Origin: Pseudoscleropodium purum
Lineage: Eukaryota > Streptophyta > Bryopsida > Hypnales > Brachytheciaceae
Assembly (NCBI GenBank): GCA_963969395.1
Contig: OZ017798.1
Location: 25,784,173 to 25,848,172 of the forward strand
Direction of reading: 5' to 3'
DNA: 64,000 nt
A model generated the notes under the pieces. The model saw only the letters and a program-made list of their open reading frames with translations. It had not been told where the DNA came from and did not search any database. Shown in pieces: positions 11,500-22,772 of this stretch (within the stretch, counting starts at the first letter, position 1; each line of letters opens with the position of its first letter). Made by a program: the position numbers and the translations under genes.

Positions 11500-13183
11500 G
11501 GGATTGTTTAAAATCTAAATAATAATTATGCAAGACAAAAATCCCAATTGTATTCTATATTACACAAAAAAATTAATTAGCCCAATAGGCAATTTATAAG
11601 ATTATTAGATTCAACTATACAACAAGGTAAAAACACCCCAACCTATAAATGTCCCCCAAGTGCAATTAAAATGTTTCCATACTTAACTATGATTAGTTGG
11701 CTACTAATTCTTTAGATTTTAGTATTATGATGAAGTTATGTGAAGGTTTCAATAGCCAAGGTAGTTTTACTTTGAAAATTCTTAGTAATTACATGTCTTA
11801 TCCAAAATTTCTATTTTTTAATTTATGGTTTTCAATTGCTAATACTACAAAAATATTTTTTTCCTAAATGTTAGTTTGAAATGCAACATCAACCTTGATA
11901 CTTCAAGCCTATGACCATGTGGTTGGATGAGATATTAGTTCAATCTATATGCTCCCATTTTTCAACTTTATATAAATCAAATTTTCTATTTCTATTTTTT
12001 AAAGATGAAATCACATGTCTTCTACAAGCCTTTAAAGTTCAAATTTTTGGGTGAAAATTTGAAATTATTTTAAGTTTTTGAAGAAAAGTTTTTTAAAAAT
12101 CACATAAAAATACAAAATAAGCTTAATAAATCTGAAATTTTTACTACAAGTTTATATTGTGGTGTAGAACATAATGGTGTAAACCAAATTTCCTTGTCAT
12201 TTTATAATTAGAAATTCAATAGATTGTGGTTGTAAACCTAAATTGCAAATGGCAATAAAATATTCCATTTTGGAAATTTTCAAAAATTTCAAATCAGAGT
12301 AGAGACTAGAGTTGATCTTCATTTACATAGTTGGATTCAACTTCAAAAAAATTGTCTTTGGAGATAAAATTCAAATCAAAAGCTAGCATTGATAAATTGC
12401 CTAAATACACTAAAATGACAACTTTTCTTATCCATATTAAGATAATTTTCTTGCGTAGAAAAGTCACAAATTCCTCAATGATGGAGTTTTCAACACCATC
12501 TAAGCATGTTCCCTTCAAGCAAACCCAATACAAGAAGTGAATGGGAAATAAGCTTTGTCATCATGAGCTAACATTATTTTGAAGTCATCTAAATGCCAAA
12601 ATATGGCTATAGAAAATTTCTAGGATTAACCTTCAACTAATTTTTTGTATATTTTCAAAAAATGGTGGTGATCAATTTCTAAAAATACTAAAAAATAGGA
12701 AGGATGCAAATTTCAAGCTTTCTAGGCAAAATAAATTGTAACATGAAAAGAACATTAGCTCTTCATTTTTACAAGTTTTCCTATTTTTTCCATTGTTGAA
12801 TGAAATGATTTAGAACCTTGCAAAAAATTCATAAAGCATTGAATGAACCAACTCGTTGACCATATGGTTGAAGAATAGATAAAAATTGTGTTTTCAATAC
12901 TTGAATGTACTTCATCCACTTTATGTAAGCCTAGTAATAAATTCTTGAATATATTTATAATCCGCCCAATGGATGTGAAATCTCTTGGGAATTTAGAGTT
13001 AAACTTTAAAGGGTTGTGGAAAAAATATATACAATATTGTCTTAAATTGTTAGCATGTAATTTATGCACTAAAATATAACAATCTTCACATACATTATTG
13101 GATTAATAGTTCAACAATTAAATTTTTTAGAAGCTAGCTATTCATTGTAACATTTCAACCTTATCATGCTCAAATAAAGTACC
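11500..13183. other. AT-rich intergenic DNA, no gene seen
   Basis: AT-rich DNA with short unrecognised frames at 12306-12540 and 12755-13079 overlapping on both strands, which argues against real coding. No RNA gene is recognised. Confidence 0.55.
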
Positions 13184-13191
13184 ATATAGGT

Positions 13192-13450
13192 CAGGGTTGA
13201 CGAATGTCAACATCCGCCCCAAAATAGCGTCCGTTTTCCGGACGTCCGGACGCACGGATGCTAGCGGACGCAGCGTCCCGACTGCCGTCGGAAAGCGGAC
13301 GAGCGGGGCGGATGGATGGGGCGGACAGCCCGAGGTGGACACCTAGATCGTGCGGACCAGATCAGTCCGCCCATCGATCGGACGGCTGTAATCGGGCAGA
13401 CGAGGGACAGGCGGACGCTGCGTCCGCGTCCGAACGTCGTGTCAACCCTG
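13192..13450 (-). mobile_element. GC-rich miniature hAT-type element, copy 3 (inverted)
   Basis: The element begins CAGGGTTGAC and ends GTCAACCCTG with a perfect 8-bp duplication, atataggt, at 13184-13191 and 13451-13458. Its left end matches the right end of copies 1 and 2 read on the other strand (GACGAAT...CCGCCCCAAAATAG), so it is inserted in the opposite orientation. At 259 bp it is the shortest of the three. The body is again CpG-rich CGTCCG modules without coding capacity. Confidence 0.9.
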
Positions 13451-13458
13451 ATATAGGT

Positions 13459-15489
13459 AGAATACTGTATATTTCCATTGTGCCATTAGAAGATTTTTGG
13501 AGCTTCCAAATGCCTACGAGTTATCATAGCATGCGAAACAGGGAACAAGTTTGGCACAACGGTTTGACATGGCTAAGACCTTGCCATGTCATTGACCAAT
13601 TTTTTTTTGCATTTGCATTTGCATTTGGAGACTAAAAGCTTAGAGACTAACTTTTGTTACTATCATATAGCACAATTCATATACTTTTTATGTCAAATAC
13701 ACAAGAAAAAAACCCATGTTGAGACTACAATTGGCCTTCCAAGATCTTTAAATGGTTAAATTCCATTGAATGACTAGCTTGCATTCAAATATATTGTCCT
13801 TATCATCTCTAAACATTAAGCCAAAAGATAATCTAGGAAAATTGTATGGGCATTTGTGAATTAAAAAAAGTATATGCAAATGCTTATAGCTATCATGGAA
13901 TTCAAATGACAAATATGCTAGCAAAGCAATTGCAAAATACTACTTGCATACTTAACCTTTAGTACTTCAACATCCAATTTTTAAACAATGAAATTAAAAT
14001 TCATGTTTCATTTTCATTACTTCTTGGATGATAGTCATCCTAATTTGTAGAGTAACTTTATAAAGTTGTTGTCCTATCTAATGGTTGAATTTGACATTAC
14101 TAGAATACATTTTTTTTTAAATTATAAATGTGAAAGTGTGTCAAGTGGATGACCAAGCCAAAATTGCATTGACTCTAGTTAAAAATTGGATTTGCAAAAA
14201 TGAGATCATAGATTTAAAGAACCCAAAAATTTCAAAAAATTAACATGTTGAGAGAATTCCATTTAAATCGATTCCAAAAAAATTTATTCAAAAAATAATA
14301 ATAAATTTTTAATTGAATTTTTAAGGAATTTTGAGATTTTCCTTTCAAAATTTATAAAATACATTGATGATAACATTGGAAAAAATTAACTGTATATATA
14401 GAATCTAAAATACAAAATCTATAACTTTTATTTGTATATCAAATTCCAAATATTATTCCAAAAAGTACTTTATGATGATTTTTCTCAAATCATCAACTAT
14501 AGAGAATACTTTGTATCTTTAGGGGGTCAAACTCCAAATGCAATGCCAATGCATTATTTAATAATCAATATTCACTTGGTGGATGGTTGTCTAGTTTTTA
14601 ATAATAAAAATTGGATACTATAGATTGTTTATTAATTCATCAAAGCCTCCATTTTAAGGTGATGATTTTCATTATGGAGGCAAAAAATGGTAACTTGTTA
14701 TTCTTTTAACTAATGACTGAGAAGATGTAACATTGTCTCCCTTTATATAGGGTCTCTTTTCCCCCATTGCAAGATTCATTCAAGTCATCTACCAATCCAT
14801 TATACTATTTTGTCATCCAATAATGTTATAGAGGTGAGAATATGAAAGCTTCTTTTTTTATTGTTGATTAAAAAGATGTAGCCTATTTCTCTCTTTCTAG
14901 GGTCTCAATTTCACTTTTGGACCACAAGTCCTTCAATTAAATCACCCACTAAGTCCTTCTCCTTTCTTAACACCACTTATGTTAGGGTCAAGACAATACA
15001 TTATATCTAGTTTTTTTGAGATTTAGCTATTTTTGAGGATGGACAATATTTTATGAAAAAACAAGTTTTTACAATAGCTACTTACATAGATAAGATTTTG
15101 GGCATCTTCTTAAATTTTGTCATTTTTTCCTATTTCTAGTTGTCACTTCCTTATCTACCAGCTTTTTATTAAGAAACTTTTATTGACTCTATTTGTGTGT
15201 CAAAGATTCAACCTAGTGAGAAGCAACATGTGTTAGAAAAAAGAATTTGAAAATGATCCCAACATCTAGTCTTGATGTCTACTAATGTCATAGAAGCAAA
15301 AAAATTGGAGTTTAAACAAAAAGAAAGCTAAGTTGAAAGAAAATGTATACATAAAACTTTTGAGTCAAAATAATATATAGCTTGAGAAGAATCAAGATAT
15401 AAAACCTTTATTTTTGCAAACTTTCTATTTCTTCCCATCCCAATAAAAACAAACTCAAAACCTTGTATAAAAATTACAAAGAATCAAGT
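13459..15489. other. AT-rich intergenic DNA, no gene seen
   Basis: AT-rich DNA with no recognisable gene. A short TTTGCA hexamer run is present at about 13606-13626. Confidence 0.55.
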
Positions 15490-17545
15490 GACAATATTTG
15501 CTACATTGATAATAAAAGACAAAATTACCTTTTCAATATACTTGGATGTATGCCATCCATTTTGTGTAGCTTCTAAAATACTAAGCTCATTAAAACATTT
15601 ACAATCCACTAAACTAAATGGATGCCAACTTTCTCACCAAAAAAATTAAAAATTGAACAAAAAAAGAGACTTTTTCAACATACTAAAATGAATGTCATCC
15701 ATTTTGAGTAACTCCTATAATACTAGGTTCATGGCAAAATATTCACAATCCAACCAATGGATGTCCTCTCTCTTACAATAGGGATTGAAACCAAGGGGGG
15801 TTGGGGTGAAAACTCAAATTCTATGACATATTTGAGCCTATTTGACTTTGTCATTTTAGAATTGCATCTATGATGTGAAAGCTTGTAGATTGTGGCAAAT
15901 ACCATTCCAATAACAAAAACCTAGTTGAATCTTGTTACATTGCTAAAATACAAACAATAATTGTTTTTTTCAACATATGTAGATATACAGTATTCCACAT
16001 CATCGTAGCCATTGTTCTAAGATGATGAAAACATTTTCATTGGCCAATCCACCTAACTAATGCCAGTTCTCCTACAATAGGAGTTGAAACTAGGGAGGGG
16101 TGTTGGGGTAAAAATTCAAACCATAAGACATGTTTGAGCTTGTCTAACATTGTCCTTCTCAAATTGTGCCAACTATATGAAGGTTTGTGGCAAGTACTAT
16201 TCCAATAACCAAAAACCGGTTGAAATCAACTTCTCACATTGCAAAATTACAAACAATAATTGCTTTTTTCAACATAAGTAGATGTATAGTATTCCACATC
16301 ATCCCTTCTACAATTTCAAGTTGATGAAAACATTTTCAGTGGCCAATCTACCCAATTAATGCCAGCTCTCTTACAATAGGGGTTGAAATTAGGGAAGGGA
16401 CTTGGGATGAAAATTCAAAACTATGTGACATGTTTGAGCAAGCCTATCTAACTTTGTCCTTCTTGAATTGTGCCAATGATGTGAAGGTTTGTTGTAAATA
16501 CTATTCCAAAAGCAAAACCCAAGTTGAAACTTGTCACATGGCTAAAATACAAACAACAACTACTTTTCAACATACCTACACGGATGTACAATACTCCACA
16601 TCATCCTTACTAGAGTTCTAAGCTAGTGAAAACATTCTCACTGGCAAATCCACCCAATTGATGTCAATACTCCTACAATAGGGATTGAAACTAGCTAGGA
16701 AGGGGATTTGGGATGAAAATTCAAACTGTATGACATGTTTGAGAAGGCCTATCTAACTTTGTCCTTCTCCAATTGTGCCAACGATGTAATGGTTTGTTGC
16801 AAATACTATTCCAATAGCAAAACTCCAATTGAAACTTGTCACATTGCTAAAATACAAACAATAATTGCTTTTCAACCTACCTACTTGGATGTACACCACA
16901 GCATCCCCGCCAAAGTTCCAAGTTGGTGAAAACATTTTCATAGGCCAATCTACCTAACCCATGCCAGTTCTCCTATGATAGGGATTGAAATTAGGGAGGG
17001 GAGTTGGGGTGAAAATTCAAACTGTGTGACAGGTTTGAGTAGGCCTATTTGACTTTGTCCTTCTCAAATTGTGCCAACAATGTGAAGGTTTGTCGCAAAT
17101 ACTATTCCAATAGCAAAACTCCAGTTGAAACTTGTCACATCTCTAAAATGCAAACAATAATTGCTTTTCAACCTACCTTTGTAGATGTATAGTACTCCAT
17201 ATCATCCCCACCAGAGTTCCAAGTTGGTGAAAACATTCTCACTTGCCAATCTACCTAACTCATGCCAGTTCTCCTACGATAGGGATTGAAATTAGGGAGG
17301 GGAGTTGGGGTGAAAATTCAAACTATGTGATAGGTTTGAGCAGGCCTATTTGACTTTGACCTTCTTGAATTGTGCCAATGATGTGAAAATTTGTTGCAAA
17401 TACTATTCCAATAGCAAAACCCTAGTTGAAACTTGTCACATCTCTAAAATACAGATAATAATTGCTTTTCAACCTACCTACGTGGATGTACAGTACTCCA
17501 TATCATCCCCGCCAGAGTTCCAAGCTGGTGAAAATATTTCACTGG
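15490..17545. repeat. Tandem array of about 300-bp units (about 6 copies plus degenerate units)
   Basis: A recurring block contains a TACAATAGGGATTGAAA-type motif, then a GGGGTGAAAATTCAAAC-type motif, then GTGCCAA..GATGTGAAGGTTTG, then a CAAACAATAATTGCTTTT-type motif. The first of these recurs near 15780, 16080, 16380, 16681, 16980 and 17281, a spacing of 299-301 bp. Units before 15780 are shorter and more diverged. The similar 62-64-residue frames at 16430 and 16735 come from this periodicity, not from a gene. The last unit breaks off at about 17545 where GC-richer DNA begins. Confidence 0.9.
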
Positions 17546-18640
17546 CCAATCTACCTGGCACGGTGGATTGCTGTCTCTCTCTCTTCCAAAAGAGGTGCCG
17601 TGATGGAAGTGAGTCAGGTAACTTATCCCATCAGTTTCAAAAGTGCGCCGCTTACTTATCCTTGCCCTGTCATGCCAGGAATTTTGTGGTCCGGGATCCA
17701 ATGACGCTCACCAGTCTCGAATTTGCAGAAAGAGATGCAGATCATGCTCCAAATGAGGAGTGGGAGAAGTGAGAACCGGCGCTGCTGTCATGTCTTGGTG
17801 ACCGAGCGAGCTTCGGTTGCCGTGGCTCTCATCATGCTACCGCGCTGTGGCCGGCTTTTTCTTTTCCTTGAATATTGGGTCACAACTCACAACTGAAGGT
17901 GCTGTGGACGTGGAGCTAACTAACTCAAAAGTTATTACTGTAATCAAACCTGGGATCTCCCTGCTACGGCAGTAAGTTATGTTAGTTGTGTTGGTCACTT
18001 GGTCTTCGTCGATCACCGGAGCTCGCGGTTGGGTTGTTCTCCGCCTGAGTTTGTCTGCTGCTCGGACCTTGTCACGACGGACGTGATGTCCATCCTACAG
18101 TAGTGCGCAGTGGCTCTGGACGTAATTGAAAGGCGAAAAGAGAGAATTCATTGTGACATGGTGTCGTGACCTTCGGCGGTACTAGCTAGATAGACGTGGG
18201 TGGCTTTCTGGTAAGCCTTGATTTGAGGTGCTTCATGTTCTGGCGTGGTTTGTCAGTACTCAGGGAGGAGCAGCTGGTTGCAATGTCCCTCCTCTATTCT
18301 TGGAAATTCCTCCTTGATTCTGGGAGATGTTTGGGTTGAAGTTGGGATGACAAAAGGAATGGTTTAGGCTGAGCCAATGGCCTGGCTAACTACTACAGGT
18401 GAAGTGTCAGGAGGATATTCTTCGGATGGAAGGAATAGCGGGAATGTTTAGTATAGGGTTTTGGGAGCACCAATTTCCTTGGAATGGAATGGAATCTGGA
18501 ATTGTGCAGAGGCAAAATTTAGGACATGCAACTTATTGCAGAAAGATCTAGAGTAGTAACTTAGAGCATGGCCACCCAGGGGTGGCCTCAACGGCTCCAA
18601 GCGGACCCTTGCATGAATTTGCAAACCCATTGTCATTAGT
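17546..18640. other. GC-richer single-copy island of unknown function
   Basis: About 1.1 kb of balanced-composition sequence separates the 300-bp array from a TTAA-bounded element. It looks like the flanks of the two real genes: a promoter or leader, a first exon, or an old gene remnant. Plus-strand frames end at 17704 and 17772, but neither has a domain I recognise and both start inside the array. There is no splice-supported gene model. An 18-bp perfect palindrome-like stem lies at 18570-18587. Confidence 0.4.
18570..18587. repeat. Short GC-rich inverted repeat
   Basis: Arms GGCCACCC and GGGTGGCC flank a 2-base centre. It is a perfect 8-bp inverted repeat in otherwise moderate-GC DNA; function unknown. 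Confidence 0.8.
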
Positions 18641-18647
18641 TTAACAC

Positions 18648-19580
18648 TTAACCTTTAAAGTTCCTTGACTATGTTTTCACCAAAAACACTCCATAACTGC
18701 CATTTTTAGGACAAGTACAAAAAAAAAGTTCAAAAACATTTTTGGACACATTTGATCATAGGATCTTGTATTATGATAATTTGAAAAGATGTGGAAAAAA
18801 TTTCAAAAATTTCCATTGTGTAGATTGCAAGATATTAGCATTTCAATTGACAAAAAGCCTTTTTTTTGGCCTTGCAGAAAACTGGGCAGTTGCACTTCAC
18901 AAGGTCACATTTGTATGAAAAAATGTTCAAAATGGTTGAAACTCTTTGAATTCATTCTTCAAAGGAAGTTGGGTACATGCTTAAAAATTTTCAAATCATT
19001 TGGAATTGTACAACATATAGGAAAAAAATAATAAGTAGAAAGAAGTAGAGAATGAATCAAAAGACTAAATTGTTAATAATTTAATTATGGATTTGAAAAA
19101 TGCCAATCACAATGGTTGTAATGTTGTAATAAACAATCTTCATCTTATTTTTTTTTATTTATTTTTCATAAATATTGAAACTTGAGTTCAATAAAGGACT
19201 TCAAAGTTTATTTTGAAGTAGAGAATCTATGACCGTTTGCAAACTAAAATACCTCCTAACTTTTGCCTCATTGATCAAAATGGAATGATTCAAGGCTTTC
19301 CATATATATATCTCGAGAATTAATTTCAAATTTTTAATTCTAAAAAAAGTTATTTTTTCAGATCTGCCTGGACTGCTCGTGTTGAAAAACAAACTACATA
19401 TTAGGCCATAACTTTTGACTCATATTTCCAAATGTCTTGAAATTTAGTGCACATGAAAGATATTCCGTGTCCACATCTTCTATTAAAATTTGGGCCAAAA
19501 ATATAGAAATCTCCGCTCACATGCACTTGTCCAAAAAAGTGTTATTGCCAAAAAACACACTTTGGTCCTTTAGGGGTTAA
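18648..19580 (+). mobile_element. TTAA-bounded non-autonomous element, copy C
   Basis: The element starts TTAACCTTTAAAG and ends CCTTTAGGGGTTAA. It is the closest relative of the copy at 9819, in the same orientation, with only scattered substitutions and a much shorter AT tract. No transposase is encoded. It is inserted at the edge of the GC-richer island at 17.5-18.6 kb. Confidence 0.8.
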
Positions 19581-21845
19581 AGGATGAAGGAGTGACCTTG
19601 GAAATCATTCCTTTTTACTATCATGTGAATCATTAGCTTAAAAAATTATAAAAATATTTATTGGAATTCAAGCTACTCTAGAAGACCTTCCTTTTTCCCA
19701 CAAAATTTGGAAGATGAATAGTTGCACTTTTGTCCTATACAACAAGATTCTCTATCATTCATTGATTAGAGAATGGTCGCTACGTTGTTTATGGGTTAAT
19801 TGTTAAGCACTTTGACATCCATGTTTTGGCCAAGAAAGAGAGGACTTGCAAGCACTCATTAGTACAACCAACTTCTCATTCATCTAATGTAACACTTGAA
19901 TCTTGAAAAGACAACCTTTTTTAATGACCAATTTCATGAAATTATAGTTTATGATGTTTTGTATAAAGATGGAAGCAAAAATGTGCAAATTTTAAAAAAT
20001 GGATTGAGGTGTTATTGGGTTAAAAGCCAACTTCTTGAGTAGCCTCTTCAAAATTCAACTAGCCATGCAACAAAAGAGGGCCCCTTTGGTGGTGTAGAAT
20101 TGTACAATGTGGAGAATCTTGTGTCACACTTTATCCAAATATACCAACATGTAGTCATCTGGGGAGCAAGATTTGCCACGTAGTTAAAAAAACGTTAACA
20201 AAAATAACAAAAGTTGATATGTGGCCCAAAAAACTTCTAAAAAGTGGAGTCAACAATCCTACAATATAGTAACTACTTTTAGAAGGGATTTCAGCAAGAA
20301 GAAGGCCATTTCAAGCATGTTCCCCTTGTTGAAAATTGTCAAATTTTTTTCATAATTTTAAATTTAAAAGTTATTATTATTATCATCCGACGCAGCAGTC
20401 ACTATGCCATGTTAGGCAACTCCTAGGCCAAGTTCCTATCATTTGAAAACCTTTGGGAATTCACAACCCTCCACATTAATTGAAAAATATCTTAATAATG
20501 ATAGGACAGTAGGGATTTGGACTTCGCTTGTAAGCAGTGACCACTCAACTATGTCAAATGCTTTGACATAGTTGTGTGGCCATGCTCTTATGTCTCAAGA
20601 CACTCTCCTTCACAATGCTAAAGTTGTGGGAAAAAAAATTCCGAAGACTTTTTTAGATTGGTGTAAATTAATTTCTAAAGGACTAAAAAGTCCACTTGCA
20701 GGATATTTGATAACTCAAACATGCTCTTTTGATTTAATAATATGGAAGTTTTGCATAAATTTTTGGGATGGATGCTTATCATTAGAATTTACATGTGAAG
20801 CTTTGTTTCACATCATTTTGTCAAATATTGATAGTGCAAAAGTTAGAATTCTAAAAAAAAATTCAATATCAAAACGGATAGCAAAAAATATATTTTACAA
20901 AATAATTAATTATTATTTTTGAATTGTATAGATTGACACCTATTTAAAAAGTTTTTAACTATTAATTTTAAATAACAAGGTGAAAGTTACAAGGAGTTTT
21001 ATTTTGCAAGCACTGAAGGTAAAAAAATATGTAAAGTCATTTATTGCATTAAATTGTGAAAATTTTCAAAGAAAAATAGAAATTAAAGACTTTGATTGTT
21101 TTATAGATTACTCTCACCATTGGAATTAATATTTCTCAATTTCTTATAAAAGTTATTAGTGCTTTAATTTTTTCTTTCATTATTATGGTATCACCTTCCA
21201 CTTTATAAGTTTTTTTAAAGATGAATACAAAAGTTTTTTTGGTTCAATTTTTTTCAATGTATTTCCAACCCATTTTTCAAAATATTGATTAAAATACACA
21301 AGTTAAAGGAATTTTTTTTTCTAAAAATGTTGAAAGAAAATATTCACCTTTTGAAAGGATTTGGAAAGCTTACACTTTGAAATTTAGGCACATTGAACTT
21401 GTAGTTGGTGGGGATATTCAATCTAAAATTTTGAAAAGATGCCATATATAAACAAATTAGACAAAGGTTCATATAGTTTGATTTGTTAAAAATTAATATA
21501 GATGAAGATTTTAACTTTGGTTTGGAGATGAGTATTTTAAAGAAGTTTAGGGCCTATAAATATGTATTCAAATAACTTTAGAGTTTGGGGTTGTGTTCTT
21601 ATTGTGTCTCATATGGTTGCTCTAGGGATAAAGTGTGAGATACCAAGACTGCATACTTTGTTAGGAAGGAGAATGAAGTTGTAAATTTTTGCCAATTCAA
21701 GGTTCTGTCATTGTTTGTTGCCTTTGAATTGAAGGAGAGGAGGCTTTGAATCAACATAAACTATTATCAAGAAATATGAGTTGTACTTTACTTGAAAATC
21801 ATGCCACTTTAAAGATTAAAAAAATAAAATGACATATAATCATCC
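19581..21845. other. AT-rich intergenic DNA, one unrecognised frame
   Basis: Mostly AT-rich. The plus-strand frame reaching 20922 (first ATG near 20590, about 110 residues) is the longest here. It encodes a low-complexity Ile/Lys/Phe-rich peptide with no domain I know, and is most likely chance or a decayed repeat. Confidence 0.5.
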
Positions 21846-22772
21846 TTAATTCCTAAGGACCAATATGCATTTTTTGGCTTTACAAAAATTTTGGACAAAT
21901 ATAAGTGACTAGAGATTTCCATATTTTTGGCCCAAATTTTGATAGAAAGTGAAGACAAGTAATATCTTTCATATGCACTTAATTTCATGACATTTGGAAA
22001 TATAAATCAATAGATATGGCCTAATATGTTACTTCTATTTGTAAATGGGCAGTCTAGGCAAATTAGAATAAATCCTTTTTTTAGAAATAAAAATTTGAAA
22101 TTGGTTTTCTGAAATCTTGTGTAGATAGATAGAAATTTAATTATTCCATTTTGATCAACGAGTCAAAAGTTATGAGAGTTTTTTGTTTGCGAGCAATTTA
22201 TGGATTTTCTACTCTAAAATAAACTTTGAAGTCCATTATCTTCATCACTTTTCAATATTTAAAAAAAATCAAAGGATTTAGATTGTTCATTATAACATTG
22301 CAACCATTTGGATAGACATTTTTCAAATCTGTAGTTGACTTCTTAACAATTTAGTCTTTAGGATCAATCCCTACTATTGTCTACTTACTATTTTTTTCCC
22401 TGTATGTTGTCCAATTTCAAATGATCTAAAATTTTTTAAGCACATGGTTAACTTTTTTAGGAAAAAGAATCTAAAGCAACACTACCATATTGGACATTTT
22501 TTCATAGAAAAGTGAGCTTGTGAAGTGCAATTGCCTTGGTTTTTGTAGGGCCAAAAAAATGAATTTGAATGAATTTGAATGCTTATATCTTGCAATCCAC
22601 AAAGTGAAAATTTTTGAAATTTTTACCACATGTTTTCAAGTCTTCATACTACAAGATCATTTAGTTGTGTATGTCAAAATTTTAATTTAAAAATTTTGTT
22701 TCTTTTATTAAAAATAGCAATTTTTGAACTTTTTTTTAAGTGAAAACAAAGTCTTGAAACTTTAGGGGTTAA
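21846..22772 (-). mobile_element. TTAA-bounded non-autonomous element, copy D (inverted)
   Basis: The element starts TTAATTCCTAAGGACC and ends CTTTAGGGGTTAA. Read on the minus strand it follows the order of copies B and C, including the reverse complements of the GTCCAAAAA and TTTTTGGCCC motifs. It is more diverged than B is from C, so it is an older insertion. Confidence 0.7.

Noticed and set aside
15490..17545. Regularly spaced repeats considered as a CRISPR-like array
   Set aside because: The whole 300-bp unit is repeated with no unique spacers, and the context is a plant nuclear genome.
20590..20922. About 110-residue plus frame as a possible small gene
   Set aside because: AT-rich composition, Lys/Ile/Phe-rich tail, no recognised domain, no flanking gene-like composition.
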